Notes: generated by a model not told the origin, from the letters alone. Positions 41,954 through 51,686 are shown, counted from the stretch's first letter. The stretch is DNA of 64,000 bases from Methylobacterium durans (GCF_003173715.1 NZ_CP029550.1:1364001-1428000); one strand, 5' to 3'. Made by a program: numbers and translations.

Positions 41954-43240
41954 GTGCTGCTCGACCGGATTCTAGAGTGGGCCTTCGCGGTGAGCGGCCT
42001 CAGCGGGCGGCTCACCGTGACGACGGCGAGCGGCCACCGCTTCGACGCGGGCGACGGGCGCGGGCCCGAGGTCGCGATCCGCTTCCGCGACGCGGCGGCC
42101 GAGCGCGCCGCCCTCCTCGATCCGGAACTCCGCCTCGGCGAGCTGTTCACGGATGGGCGCCTCACCATCGAGGACGGGACGCTGCCCGACCTGATGGCGG
42201 TCCTGCTCGCGGCCAACCACGGCTCGCCTCGCTTCCCGCCGCTCCGCGGCCACGGCCTCGCCCGCAGCCTCGTGCGGCGCCTCCTCGATCGCAACGGCCC
42301 CATCCGGGCCCGCCGCAACGTCGCCCGGCACTACGACCTCGACGGGCGGCTCTACGGCCTCTTCCTCGACGCGGACTGGCAATATTCCTGCGCCTACTAC
42401 GCCGCGCCGGGCATCGACCTCGACGCCGCGCAGGCCGCCAAGAAGCGCCACATCGCGGCCAAGCTCATGGCGGGCCCCGGCCACCGGATCCTCGACATTG
42501 GCTGCGGCTGGGGCGGGCTGGGCCTCTACCTCGCCGAGGTTGCGGGATGCGCCACGGTGCACGGCATCACCCTCTCGGCCGAGCAGCACGCGGCGGCGCT
42601 CGGTCGCGCAGGGGCGCGGGGGCTCTCGGACCGGGTGCGGTTCGTGCTCGAGGATTACCGCGCGGTCCGCGGCCGCTTCGACCGCATCGTGTCGGTCGGC
42701 ATGTTCGAGCATGTGGGGCCGGCGCATTACGACCGCTTCTTCCGCGTCTGCCGGGACCGCCTCGCGGAGGACGGCGTGATGCTCCTGCACACGATCGGCC
42801 GCACCGGCCGCCCCGCGGCGACGAATCCCTGGATCACCCGCTACATCTTCCCCGGCGGTCATCTGCCGACGCTCTCGGAGATGGTGCCGGCGATCGAGGG
42901 GTCGGGCCTCGTCCTCAACGACGTCGAGGTGCTGCGCCTGCACTATGCAGCCACCCTGCGCGACTGGCGCGCCCGCTTCCTCGCCCGGCGCAGCGAGGCC
43001 GAGCGCCTCTACGACGACCGCTTCTGCCGGATGTGGGACTGGTACCTCGCGGCGGCCGAGGCCGCCTTCCGGCACGAGGACGCGGTGGTGTTCCAGATCC
43101 TCCTCACCCGCCGCAACGACGTGGTGCCGGCAACCCGTGACTACATCGCGCGCGCCGAGCGGCGCCTGCAGCGGCGCGAATCCGCTCTGGCGCCGGACCG
43201 TGAACGGGCGCGCGGAACGGAGCTCCCAGGCTACCGTTGA
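41954..43240 (+). CDS. cyclopropane-fatty-acyl-phospholipid synthase family methyltransferase
   Basis: 428 residues, GTG start. Uses S-adenosylmethionine to modify unsaturated acyl chains of membrane lipids. The N-terminal 110 residues are the CFA-specific domain (AIRFRDAAAERAALLDPELRLGELFTDGRLTIEDG). The catalytic part has NVARHYDLDGRLYGLFLDADWQYSCAYY, HRILDIGCGWGGLGLYLAE (SAM site), VRFVLEDYRAVRGRFDRIVSVGMFEHVG and RYIFPGGHLPTLSEM. The catalytic Glu and active-site Tyr-rich loop are present. Exact product (cyclopropane or a methylated chain) is not certain. Confidence 0.9.
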   Translation: MLLDRILEWAFAVSGLSGRLTVTTASGHRFDAGDGRGPEVAIRFRDAAAERAALLDPELRLGELFTDGRLTIEDGTLPDLMAVLLAANHGSPRFPPLRGHGLARSLVRRLLDRNGPIRARRNVARHYDLDGRLYGLFLDADWQYSCAYYAAPGIDLDAAQAAKKRHIAAKLMAGPGHRILDIGCGWGGLGLYLAEVAGCATVHGITLSAEQHAAALGRAGARGLSDRVRFVLEDYRAVRGRFDRIVSVGMFEHVGPAHYDRFFRVCRDRLAEDGVMLLHTIGRTGRPAATNPWITRYIFPGGHLPTLSEMVPAIEGSGLVLNDVEVLRLHYAATLRDWRARFLARRSEAERLYDDRFCRMWDWYLAAAEAAFRHEDAVVFQILLTRRNDVVPATRDYIARAERRLQRRESALAPDRERARGTELPGYR

Positions 43241-43280
43241 GCTCGAAACGCAGATTGTTTTCCTCCTCGAGGAGCCGCCC

Positions 43281-44375
43281 GTGCCGGATGCCCGACCGAT
43301 CCCCTACGCCCCCTCCGTCGAAACGCCGCGGCCCGACGAGGCGGAGACCTTCGAGGGCATGATCGCCACCTTCGCCAAGATCCAGGGCACCACGCTCAAG
43401 GATTACGGCCACGCCGTGCGCGGCGTGCACGCCAAGGGGCACGGGCTCCTCACCGGCAGGCTGGAGGTGCTGACGGGGCTCGACCCGCTTCTCGCGCAAG
43501 GGCTGTTCGCCAAGCCCGGCACGCACGACGTCGTGCTGCGCCTCTCCACCAATCCTGGCGACATCCTCGACGACAGCGTCTCGACGCCCCGCGGCCTCGC
43601 GATCAAGATCCTCGGCGTCGAGGGCGAGCGGCTGCCGGGCGCGGAGGGCTCGACCCAGGATTTCGTGATGGCGAACGCGCCCGCCTTCGTGGCGCCGGAC
43701 GCAAAGGCCTTCCTCAAGAGCCTGAAGCTTCTCGCCGCGACGACGGACACGCCGCAGATCTTCAAGAAGGCCTTCTCCGCGACGTTGCGCGGCGTCGAGA
43801 CCGTGCTGGAGGCGCTGGGTACCAAGAGCGCGACGGTGATCGCGCTCGGCGGCCACCCCGAGACGCACATCCTCGGCGAGACCTTCTTCAGCCAAGTCCC
43901 GGTGCGCTGGGGCGATTACGTGGCCAAGGTCGCGGTGGCGCCGGTCTCGCCGGAATTGACCGCCCTCACCGACGCCGCCCTCAACGTCAACGGCAAGCCG
44001 AACGGCCTGCGCGAGGCGGTGGTCGCCTTCTTCGCGGAGCACGAGGGCGTCTGGGAGGTGCGGGCACAGCTCTGGACGAATGCCGAGACGATGCCGATCG
44101 AGGACGCCTCGGTGCCCTGGTCCGAGGCGGAGAGCCCCTACCGGGCGGTCGCCCGCATCACGGTGCCCAGGCAGGAGGCCTGGAGCGAGGGCAAGGTGAA
44201 GGCGATCGACGACGGCCTCGCCTTCAGCCCGTGGCACGGGCTCGCGGCACACCAGCCGCTGGGCTCAATCATGCGGGCGCGCCGCGCCGTCTACCCGAAA
44301 TCCTCCGGTTTCCGGGCCGAGCACAACCGCTGCCCGATCCATGAGCCCGGCAGCCTCGCTCAGGCGGGCCTCTGA
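43281..44375 (+). CDS. catalase-superfamily haem protein lacking the Tyr ligand motif
   Basis: 364 residues from GTG 43281, with GAGGAG seven bases upstream. The N-terminal distal motif GHAVRGVHAKGHGLLTGRLEV has the catalase-like His (VHAKG), and NAPAFVAPDAKAFLKSLK and TFFSQVPVRWGDYVAKVAVAP follow the catalase-related fold. The C-terminal SPWHGLAAHQPLGSIMRARRAVY replaces the canonical R-x-x-x-Y proximal ligand segment, and the protein is much shorter than true catalases (about 480). It belongs with catalase-like proteins of unclear substrate, possibly peroxidases. The CFA-synthase gene ends 40 bp before it. Confidence 0.82.
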   Translation: MPDARPIPYAPSVETPRPDEAETFEGMIATFAKIQGTTLKDYGHAVRGVHAKGHGLLTGRLEVLTGLDPLLAQGLFAKPGTHDVVLRLSTNPGDILDDSVSTPRGLAIKILGVEGERLPGAEGSTQDFVMANAPAFVAPDAKAFLKSLKLLAATTDTPQIFKKAFSATLRGVETVLEALGTKSATVIALGGHPETHILGETFFSQVPVRWGDYVAKVAVAPVSPELTALTDAALNVNGKPNGLREAVVAFFAEHEGVWEVRAQLWTNAETMPIEDASVPWSEAESPYRAVARITVPRQEAWSEGKVKAIDDGLAFSPWHGLAAHQPLGSIMRARRAVYPKSSGFRAEHNRCPIHEPGSLAQAGL

Positions 44376-44422
44376 CGTAAACCGGCCACGACCGAGGCTT
44401 CATGGGTCGGCGCGACCGACCA

Positions 44423-44530
44423 CCTCTCCCGTCCGGGAGAGGCCGGTTTCGCTTCAGCGGACCGGGTGAGGGGTGCGGCGTTTCCGCAGAGGTCGCCCCC
44501 TCACCCCGACCCTCTCCCGATCGGGAGAGG
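44423..44530. repeat. dispersed intergenic palindromic element, copy 1
   Basis: Nested palindrome: CCTCTCCCG-TC-CGGGAGAGG at 44423-44442, the perfect 20-mer CCTCTCCCGATCGGGAGAGG at 44511-44530, and between them GGGTGAGGGG facing CCCCCTCACC. A decayed copy with the same core (GGGAGAGGTCGGTTTCGC) lies at 49022-49116. Behaves like the non-coding palindromic repeats scattered between genes in this group. Confidence 0.65.
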
Positions 44531-44638
44531 GGGCCGGTGGCGGCCTGCACGAATCCTGCACCCTGCCCTGCCGTCAAGCCACTTGCGGGCGGCGGCGTGC
44601 CGGTGCTTGGAAGGGGTTCCCGCTCCCGAGGAGAGACT

Positions 44639-45490
44639 ATGTCCCGCACCGTGTATCTCGATGGACGCTTCGTCCCCTTCGAGGAGGCGCGCGTCCCGAT
44701 CATGGACCGGGGCTTCCTGTTCGCGGACGGGATCTACGAGGTCTCGGCCGTGCTGGACGGGCGGCTCGTCGACAACGCGGCCCATCTGGCCCGGCTCGAC
44801 CGCTCGCTCTCCGAGATCGGCATCGCCAACCCGTACACAATCGAGGCATGGACGCGCCTGCAGATCGACCTCGTCGCCCGCAACGGCCTCACCGAGGGCC
44901 TCGTCTACATGCAGGTCACGCGGGGCGTCGCCGAGCGCGATTTCGCCTTCCCGGCTGCCGGCACGCCGCCGACCGTCGTGATGTTCACGCAAGGAAAGGC
45001 GATCCGGGCCAATCCCCTCGCCGAGACCGGCGCGAAGGTGATCACCGTGGAGGACCTGCGCTGGAAGCGGCGGGACATCAAGTCAGTGGCCTTGCTGGCA
45101 CAGGTGCTCGCCAAGCAGTCGGCCGCCGCGGCCAATGTCGCGGAAGCCTGGATGGTCGAGGATGGCGTGGTCACCGAGGGCTCCTCCTCCACCGCCTTCA
45201 TCGTGACGGGCGACGACCGCATCGTGACCCGGCCGCTCTCGACGGCGATTCTGCCCGGCATCACCCGCAAGGCGGTGCTGCGGCTCGCCGCGGAAGGCGG
45301 CCTCGGGATCGAGGAGCGGCCCTTCTCCGTCGAGGAGGCTTACGCGGCGGCGGAGGCGTTCTATACCAGCGCCTCGGCGTTCGTGATGCCGGTCGTGGCG
45401 ATCGACGGGCGGCCGGTCGGCGAGGGCCGGCCCGGCCCCCGGACGCGGCGGCTGCGCGAGCTCTACCTCGCGATGGCCCGCGAATCGTGA
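44639..45490 (+). CDS. dat: D-amino-acid aminotransferase
   Basis: Fold-type IV PLP enzyme, 283 residues, from ATG 44639 with GAGGAGAG upstream. Interconverts D-amino acids and 2-oxo acids, typically to make D-Glu or D-Ala. Seen: MSRTVYLDGRFVPFEEARVPIMDRGFLFADGIYEV, MQVTRGVAERDFAFP (the R-x-F/H element of D-specific members), Schiff-base Lys148 in WKRRDIKSVALLAQVLAKQ, and EGSSSTAFIV, which binds the PLP phosphate. Branched-chain aminotransferases of the same fold have a different lysine context. Confidence 0.9.
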   Translation: MSRTVYLDGRFVPFEEARVPIMDRGFLFADGIYEVSAVLDGRLVDNAAHLARLDRSLSEIGIANPYTIEAWTRLQIDLVARNGLTEGLVYMQVTRGVAERDFAFPAAGTPPTVVMFTQGKAIRANPLAETGAKVITVEDLRWKRRDIKSVALLAQVLAKQSAAAANVAEAWMVEDGVVTEGSSSTAFIVTGDDRIVTRPLSTAILPGITRKAVLRLAAEGGLGIEERPFSVEEAYAAAEAFYTSASAFVMPVVAIDGRPVGEGRPGPRTRRLRELYLAMARES

Positions 45491-45573
45491 ACGGCGCGGG
45501 GCCGCGCCGGCAGGAACGGATCGGACAGGTAGCGGTTCCTCTCGGAACTTGAGAGTTTCCGAGAGAGGAAAAG

Positions 45574-45912
45574 ATGCCGAGACTGATCCCCGGACTCGCC
45601 GTGCTCGCGCTCTGCCTCACCGCCGGTGCGGCCCTCGCGCAGCAGCCCGACGCGCCCCTGAAAGGGCGCGACACCGACCCGAATCTGCCCGCCCAGAGCC
45701 AGACCCCGCCCGAGAAGGTGCGGCCCGACGACGGATCGAGCACGAACGGCACCCTGAGCGACAAGCTCGAGAAGAACGACGGCGTCATCAAGCCGCCGGG
45801 CATCGCGGCGCCCGGCATGGTCGTGAAGCCGCCAGAGCCGAATGCGGGCACGATGCCGGTGATCAAGCCCGGCGACTTGCCCGGCCAGCAGCCGAACACC
45901 GAGGCGAAGTAG
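45574..45912 (+). CDS. small secreted hypothetical protein
   Basis: 112 residues: signal peptide [23 protein letters not shown], then a Pro/Asp/Lys-rich, probably unstructured mature part ([51 protein letters not shown]). Short proteins of this kind are frequent in Methylobacterium; no function known. Ribosome site AGAGAGGAAA precedes the ATG. Confidence 0.68.
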   Translation: MPRLIPGLAVLALCLTAGAALAQQPDAPLKGRDTDPNLPAQSQTPPEKVRPDDGSSTNGTLSDKLEKNDGVIKPPGIAAPGMVVKPPEPNAGTMPVIKPGDLPGQQPNTEAK

Positions 45913-46084
45913 GCCCGGCCGGCAGCGGGCGCGGGATGGACGCCATCCCCTTCCGTCTGGCCGGGTTGCGGCCGCTTTGCTTGATTTCCCGGGCTGGATC
46001 GCTGAAAGACCCTACCGACAACGGGTTACCGGGAGCCGTCGGGCCCGGCGCCCGTCCTTGCAGAACGGTACGGGTATTGAGCGC

Positions 46085-47377
46085 ATGGCGAACGTCGTCG
46101 TCGTAGGCGCCCAGTGGGGCGACGAAGGCAAAGGCAAGATCGTCGACTGGCTGTCGGAGCAGGCCGACATCGTGGTTCGCTTCCAGGGCGGCCACAACGC
46201 GGGCCACACGCTGGTGATCGGCGAGGCGGTCTACAAGCTCTCCCTGCTGCCCTCCGGCGTCGTGCGGCCCGACACGCTCGGCGTGATCGGCAACGGCGTC
46301 GTGCTCGACCCCTACGCCCTCGTCTCCGAGATCGACCGGATCACCGCGCAGGGCGTGCGCGTGAGCCGCGAGAACCTGCGCATCGCCGACAACGCCACGC
46401 TGATCCTCTCCCTGCACCGGGAGCTCGACGCCCTGCGCGAGGATGGCGCCCCCGGCACCAAGATCGGCACCACGAAGCGCGGCATCGGCCCGGCCTACGA
46501 GGACAAGGTGGGCCGCCGCGCGATCCGCCTGATGGACCTGTCGGAACTCGACACGCTCGCCCCCAAGATCGAGCGGCTGCTCGCCCACCACAACGCGCTG
46601 CGCCGCGGCTTCGGCCTCCCCGAATTCTCGCCCGACGCGATCTACGAGGAACTTGCCGGGATCGCCGACCGGGTGCTGCCCTACCAGGACACGGTCTGGC
46701 ACCTCCTCGACGAGGCGCGCCGCGCCGGCAAGCGCATCCTGTTCGAGGGAGCGCAGGGCGCGCTCCTCGACGTCGACCACGGCACCTACCCGTTCGTGAC
46801 CTCCTCCAACACCGTGGCGGGGCAGGCCGCGACGGGCTCAGGGCTAGGCCCTGGCGCCATCGGCTACGTGCTCGGCATCGCCAAGGCCTACACGACCCGC
46901 GTCGGCGAGGGCCCCTTCCCGACCGAGCTGCACGACGCGGTCGGCGAGCGCATCGGCGAGCGCGGCCACGAATTCGGCACCGTGACGGGACGCAAGCGCC
47001 GCTGCGGCTGGTTCGACGCGGCGCTCGTGCGCCAGACGGTGCAGACCTCGGGCATCGACGGCATCGCCCTCACGAAGCTCGACGTGCTGGACGGGTTCGA
47101 GGAAATCCGCGTCTGCACCGGCTACGAGATCGATGGGACCCGCCTCGACCACCTGCCGGCGAGCCAGGGCGCGCAGGCGCGCGTCACCCCGGTCTACGAG
47201 ACGATCCCGGGCTGGAGCGGCACCAGCGCGGGCGCCCGTTCCTGGGCGGACCTGCCGGCCCAGGCGATCAAGTACGTGCGGCGGATCGAGGAACTGATCG
47301 GGGCGCCCGTCGCCCTGCTCTCGACCTCGCCCGAGCGCGACGACACCATCCTGATGCACAACCCGTTCGAGGATTGA
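46085..47377 (+). CDS. purA: adenylosuccinate synthetase
   Basis: Converts IMP, aspartate and GTP to adenylosuccinate, the first committed step to AMP. 430 residues from ATG 46085. Seen: [20 protein letters not shown] (GTP/IMP loop), [77 protein letters not shown] and the GTP-binding [10 protein letters not shown] near the end. Complete. The frame extension upstream (from 45977) is not family-like. Confidence 0.97.
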   Translation: MANVVVVGAQWGDEGKGKIVDWLSEQADIVVRFQGGHNAGHTLVIGEAVYKLSLLPSGVVRPDTLGVIGNGVVLDPYALVSEIDRITAQGVRVSRENLRIADNATLILSLHRELDALREDGAPGTKIGTTKRGIGPAYEDKVGRRAIRLMDLSELDTLAPKIERLLAHHNALRRGFGLPEFSPDAIYEELAGIADRVLPYQDTVWHLLDEARRAGKRILFEGAQGALLDVDHGTYPFVTSSNTVAGQAATGSGLGPGAIGYVLGIAKAYTTRVGEGPFPTELHDAVGERIGERGHEFGTVTGRKRRCGWFDAALVRQTVQTSGIDGIALTKLDVLDGFEEIRVCTGYEIDGTRLDHLPASQGAQARVTPVYETIPGWSGTSAGARSWADLPAQAIKYVRRIEELIGAPVALLSTSPERDDTILMHNPFED

Positions 47378-47468
47378 GCCCGGGCACGGCCGGTCCGGCT
47401 CGAGCCGGCGCGGGCGGCGCGGGAGCGCGACGGCAAGAGGACAGGGCGAGAGGGCGGATCCGGGCACG

Positions 47469-48992
47469 ATGGCCGACTACTATCCGTTGCTGGCGCGGGC
47501 GCTGGACGCCCTGCCCGACCGCTCGCCCGCCATGCGCAAGGCGGTCTACGACCGCGCGCGCGGCGCCCTGATCGGTCAGCTCCGCTCCCTCGAGCCGCCA
47601 CTCTCGCAGGAGGACATCGACCTCGAGAGCAAGGCCCTCGACGCGGCGATCGAGCGGCTCGAGGTGGATTACGGCGCGCCGTTGCCCGCGAACGACGCGG
47701 CCCTGGCCGCCGCTTTGCCGGAACCGGCCCCCCCGCCGCCCGCGCCGGAAGCCGTGCCCTTCTCGGCGCCTCCCGAACCGGCAGAGGCCCGCAGGCCCGA
47801 GCCCGTGAGCGACGACGGCCTGTTCGAGGCGGAGCCGGAGACGCGCCGCCAGCCCTCGCCCCCCGTCTTCGTCGAGGCGGAGTCGAGCCGGCACGAGCCG
47901 TCCCTGCCGCCGGCCCCGCCACCCGACCTCGGCCCCACGACGGTCCCGGCCGAGCCGGAGCCGGTGCGCGACGCCCCGCCGCTCGCCATCGCGCCCCGCA
48001 AGGCGAGGGAGCCGGCCAAGGCTGCCGAACCCGAGGAGCCCGGTCCGGCCCTCCCCCTCGGCGAGGCCGAGGCCGCCGGCCGGGACGCGGAGCCGGACGC
48101 CGAGGGCGCCTCCGCCCGCAGCGACGGCGGCCGCCAGCGCCCGCGCATCGACGTCGTGCCGCCCCGCGGGGGCCGCTCGAAGCTCCTGCGCAACGCCTTC
48201 GTCGGTGCGGTGCTCGCCCTGGTGATCGGCCTCATCGCGGTCGCGGCCTTCCTGCTGCGCGACAAGCCGGCCGATCTTCAGCAGAACGATGCCGAGACGA
48301 GTGCACCCGCCGACGGCAGCGACCAGAAGTTTTCCGACCGGGTCGGCGGCGAGCCGGCCCCGGCCCAGCCGGCCCAGGGGGCCTCCGGCACCGCGCAGAA
48401 CGAGGCTCCGGCCCAGGCCGCTCCGCCGAGCCAAGCCGATCTCGCGGTGGCGCAGCGCGCCACCCTGATCGAGGAGAACACCGCGGGCCAGAACGCGCAG
48501 CCGACCTCGACCACGGGCCGCGCGGTCTGGCGCCTCGATTCGGTGAGCGGCGAGCAAGGCCAGCCGCTCGAGACGGCGGTCGTCGCGACGCTCGAATTCC
48601 CCGAGGCGGGCCTGACCCTGGTGGCGACGCTCCAGCGCAATCTCGACCCGACGCTGCCCGCCTCGCACACGATCAAGCTCGCCTTCACGCCGAGCGGACC
48701 GGAGGGCGAGCGGCGCGCCGTCCAGGATATCGGCCTGCTCCAGGCTAAGGACGAGGAGGCCGCCCGCGGCTCGCCCCTCTCCGGCCTGCCGGTGCGGGTG
48801 CGCGAGAACCTGTTCCTGATCGGCCTGTCGTCCCTGCGCAACGACGTCGACCGCAACACCGACCTTCTGCTCCACCGCAACTGGTTCGACCTTGCGGTGA
48901 AGTACGCGAGCGGCCAGCGCGCCGTGATCACGTTCGAGAAGGGCAATTCCGGCGCCTACGCGCTGCAGCGCGCCTTCGAGCAGTGGCGATAG
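47469..48992 (+). CDS. Pro-rich single-span membrane protein, unknown function
   Basis: 507 residues. The N-terminal helical region (MADYYPLLARALDALPDRSP ... AIERLEVDYGAPLP, 1-75) is conserved in Rhizobiales by memory. A Pro/Ala/Glu-rich linker fills about 76-235, one TM helix lies at about 241-262 (NAFVGAVLALVIGLIAVAAFLL), then another linker, then an extracytoplasmic domain (about 350-507) with RAVWRLDSVSGEQGQPLETAVVATLEFPEAGLTLVATLQRN and FDLAVKYASGQRAVITFEKG. The layout suggests a cytoplasm-to-periplasm connector. 91 bp downstream of purA. Confidence 0.75.
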   Translation: MADYYPLLARALDALPDRSPAMRKAVYDRARGALIGQLRSLEPPLSQEDIDLESKALDAAIERLEVDYGAPLPANDAALAAALPEPAPPPPAPEAVPFSAPPEPAEARRPEPVSDDGLFEAEPETRRQPSPPVFVEAESSRHEPSLPPAPPPDLGPTTVPAEPEPVRDAPPLAIAPRKAREPAKAAEPEEPGPALPLGEAEAAGRDAEPDAEGASARSDGGRQRPRIDVVPPRGGRSKLLRNAFVGAVLALVIGLIAVAAFLLRDKPADLQQNDAETSAPADGSDQKFSDRVGGEPAPAQPAQGASGTAQNEAPAQAAPPSQADLAVAQRATLIEENTAGQNAQPTSTTGRAVWRLDSVSGEQGQPLETAVVATLEFPEAGLTLVATLQRNLDPTLPASHTIKLAFTPSGPEGERRAVQDIGLLQAKDEEAARGSPLSGLPVRVRENLFLIGLSSLRNDVDRNTDLLLHRNWFDLAVKYASGQRAVITFEKGNSGAYALQRAFEQWR

Positions 48993-49021
48993 TCGGTCGA
49001 GCGGACGGGAGAACGCGCCTC

Positions 49022-49116
49022 GCCTTTCCCGATCGGGAGAGGTCGGTTTCGCGGAACGCCGACCGGGCGAGGCACAGACGTCCCTCCCGGAACGCCGCCG
49101 CCTCTCACCCACCTTG
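49022..49116. repeat. dispersed intergenic palindromic element, decayed copy 2
   Basis: Shares TTTCCCGATCGGGAGAGG then TCGGTTTCGC and ACCGGGCGAGG with the copy at 44423-44530, in the spacer between the Pro-rich protein gene and rpoH, where the two genes converge. Confidence 0.5.
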
Positions 49117-49153
49117 TTCCGGACGGACGAGCGCCGGGGTCACCGACCTCGCG

Positions 49154-50047
49154 TCAGGCGGCTCCGGCGCCGGCCCGTGGCAACTCGCGCACGGCGAGGT
49201 TCTTCTTGACCGCCTCCTGCACCTTCTCGAAGGCGCGGACCTCGATCTGGCGGACGCGCTCGCGGGAGACGCCGAATTCGCCCGAGAGATCCTCCAGGGT
49301 GATCGGGTCGTCGGCGAGCCGCCGCGCCTCGAAGATGCGCCGCTCGCGCGGGTTGAGGACGGAGAGCGCGTCGCGGAGCGCCGAGAGGCGATTCTGCCCC
49401 TCCTCCTCGCGGGCGAGCACCGTCTCCTGGCTCGGGCTGTTGTCCACGAGCCAGTCCTGCCACTCCCCCTCGCCCTCTTCCCGTAAGGGAGCGTTCAGCG
49501 AGGTGTCGCCGGACAGGCGCCGGTTCATCTCGATCACGTCCTGCTCGGGCACGCCGAGGCGGGTCGCGATGTGCTGGACCTGATCGGGACGCAGATCGCC
49601 CTCGTCGAGGGCGGAGATGCGACCCTTGGCCTTGCGCAGGTTGAAGAAGAGCTTCTTCTGGTTGGCCGTGGTGCCCATCTTCACGAGGGACCACGAGCGC
49701 AGAATGTATTCCTGGATCGCGGCCTTGATCCACCACATGGCGTAGGTGGCGAGGCGGAAGCCCTTGTCGGGATCGAAGCGCTTGACCGCCTGCATCAGGC
49801 CGACATTGCCCTCGGACACGACCTCGCCGATCGGCAAACCGTAGCCGCGGTAGCCCATGGCGATCTTCGCGACGAGGCGCAGGTGCGAGGTCACCAGCCG
49901 GTGGGCCGCCTCCCGGTCGCCGTGGTCCCGCCAGCTCTTGGCGAGGGTGAACTCCTCCGTCGGCTCCAGCATCGGGAACTTGCGGATCTCATCGAGGTAG
50001 CGCGAAAGGCCACCCTCGTTGGCGAGCACGGGCAAAGCGCCTGCCAT
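49154..50047 (-). CDS. rpoH: heat-shock sigma factor RpoH
   Basis: Sigma-32-type RNA polymerase subunit, 297 residues from ATG 50047, preceded by AAGGAGG. The RpoH-specific box is present (NQKKLFFNLRKAKGR, equivalent to the Q(R/K)KLFFNLR motif), which separates it from other sigma-70 members. Region 2: HLRLVAKIAMGYRGYGLPIGEVVSEGNVGLMQAVKRFDPDKGFRLATYAMWWIKAAIQEYIL. Region 4: LSGEFGVSRERVRQIEVRAFEKVQ. Alphaproteobacteria often carry several rpoH copies; which one this is cannot be told. Confidence 0.95.
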   Translation of the reverse strand: MAGALPVLANEGGLSRYLDEIRKFPMLEPTEEFTLAKSWRDHGDREAAHRLVTSHLRLVAKIAMGYRGYGLPIGEVVSEGNVGLMQAVKRFDPDKGFRLATYAMWWIKAAIQEYILRSWSLVKMGTTANQKKLFFNLRKAKGRISALDEGDLRPDQVQHIATRLGVPEQDVIEMNRRLSGDTSLNAPLREEGEGEWQDWLVDNSPSQETVLAREEEGQNRLSALRDALSVLNPRERRIFEARRLADDPITLEDLSGEFGVSRERVRQIEVRAFEKVQEAVKKNLAVRELPRAGAGAA

Positions 50048-50333
50048 GGCATACCTCCTTGGACTGTCCCCCTGACGGGCGGACGATGGCGCGGTCGACC
50101 GCTCCTTGAGCCGGCCGTCCGAATTCCCATCTGTACTGTGGAAATCCCCGATCCGGTAGCGGGTCCGCGGCGCGAACGTCGTGGTCAACGCACGAACGGG
50201 CTTATCGGTCGATCCTCGCACGATTGGTCGCGGATCGAGGTGTGATGGCGCACCCGGTCAGGGCCGATCCTTGACTGTGCCGGGTTCGCCACACCGCACT
50301 CCGCAGCCCCCTTTCGCACATGCGGGCGGCCGG

Positions 50334-51353
50334 TTACCCCGGGTCGCCGAGCGCCCGCACGAGGGCCGCCAGATCCGCGGGGAGCGGGCTCTCGAAGCGT
50401 AGGGTCTCGCCCGTACGCGGGTGCGCGAAGCCGAGGAGCCCCGCGTGCAGCGCCTGCCGGCCGAGTGCCGCGAGCGAGGCTCGCGCGGGCTCGGGCAGCC
50501 GCGCCGCCTTGGTCTTGAAGGCGCTGCCGTAGACGGCGTCGCCGAGGAGCGGATGGCCGCGGTGGCTGAGATGCACCCGGATCTGGTGGGTACGGCCCGT
50601 CTCCAGGCGGCAGGCGAGCAGCGCAACTTCGGGCCCGAGCGCGCGCACGGTGCGGTAATGCGTCACCGCGTGCCGCCCCTCGCCCGCCCGCACCACCGCG
50701 ATCTTCTCGCGGTTGCGCTGGCTGCGGGCGAGATTCGCCTCGATCGTGCCGTTGCGGGGCTCGGGCACGCCCCAGACGAGGGCCTGATAGGCCCGCTCCA
50801 GGGGACCGCTGCGGCCGTGATCGGCAAATTGCGCGGTGAGGCCGCGATGGGCGAGGTCGTTCTTGGCGACGACGAGGAGGCCGCTCGTGTCCTTGTCGAG
50901 GCGGTGCACGATCCCGGGGCGCCGCACGCCGCCGATGCCAGACAGGCTGTCTCCGCAATGGGCGATGAGGCCGTTGACCAGGGTGCCGCCCTCGTGTCCG
51001 GGCGCGGGGTGCACGACGAGCCCGGCCGGCTTGTCGATGACGACGAGGTCGTCGTCCTCGTAGGTGATCGAGAGCGCGAACCGCTCCGCGACGGGCTCCG
51101 CCGGCACCGCCTCCGGCACGATGACCGCGAGGCGCACGCCGGCAGCGACCTTCAGGGCCGGCTCCCGCACGATCGCCCCGTCAAGGCGCACCTGGCCAGC
51201 CCGCACGAGATCCTGCAGGCGCGAGCGCGACAGGTCGGGGAAGGCCCGCGCCAGCGTCCGGTCGAGCCGCTGTCCCCCCTCCCCCTCCGCCACGCGAGCG
51301 TCCCGTTCCTCAATCCCGGCCACGATGTCCTGCAACGCTTGTCCCCACCTCAT
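50334..51353 (-). CDS. RluD-type 23S rRNA pseudouridine synthase
   Basis: RluA-family enzyme, 339 residues: N-terminal S4 RNA-binding domain (RLDRTLARAFPDLSRSRLQDLVRAGQVRLDGAIV, about 28-62), then the catalytic domain with DLVVIDKPAGLVVHPAPGHEGGTLVNGL and the active-site motif GIVHRLDKDTSGLLVVAKN (Asp153). C-terminal CRLETGRTHQIRVHLSHRGHPLLGD. RluD targets helix 69 positions of 23S rRNA; assignment to RluD rather than RluC rests on the S4 domain and order of motifs, so it is likely but not proved. Confidence 0.9.
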   Translation of the reverse strand: MRWGQALQDIVAGIEERDARVAEGEGGQRLDRTLARAFPDLSRSRLQDLVRAGQVRLDGAIVREPALKVAAGVRLAVIVPEAVPAEPVAERFALSITYEDDDLVVIDKPAGLVVHPAPGHEGGTLVNGLIAHCGDSLSGIGGVRRPGIVHRLDKDTSGLLVVAKNDLAHRGLTAQFADHGRSGPLERAYQALVWGVPEPRNGTIEANLARSQRNREKIAVVRAGEGRHAVTHYRTVRALGPEVALLACRLETGRTHQIRVHLSHRGHPLLGDAVYGSAFKTKAARLPEPARASLAALGRQALHAGLLGFAHPRTGETLRFESPLPADLAALVRALGDPG

Positions 51354-51433
51354 CGACGCGGCGCGAAAAAGGCTCGCCTCTGCCCTTGTGCCCGCGCCGG
51401 CACGTCGCTATACGAACGCCTCCCGACCGGAAA

Positions 51434-51509
51434 GCTCCCATCGTCTAGCGGTCTAGGACGTCGCCCTCTCACGGCGAAAACAGGGGTTCGAGTCCCCTTG
51501 GGAGCGCCA
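51434..51509 (+). tRNA. tRNA-Glu (anticodon CTC)
   Basis: 76 nt including encoded CCA. Acceptor stem GCTCCCA pairs with TGGGAGC (51499-51505); the D arm contains TCTAGCGGTCTAGGA; the anticodon arm contains GCCCTCTCACGGC with CTC at the anticodon; the T arm is AGGGGTTCGAGTCCCCT. The fold and identity elements match bacterial tRNA-Glu. Accessory DNA starts right after it, as expected when the 3' end serves as an integration site. Confidence 0.95.
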
Positions 51510-51686
51510 GTTGGATCAACGGCTTATGCCAGCAGCCTTCTGCTTTCCGGCAGATGTACGGAAAATTTACGGAAACGCTGTTGCTCTCTATCAGCCAAAG
51601 CCGCCTAGCGACGCCGCACTGCGTTCGAGCAAATTGCAGCGCTGCTTTCCCCGCGCTGACGCGGTCGCTAACTGTCAGGTGATTTG

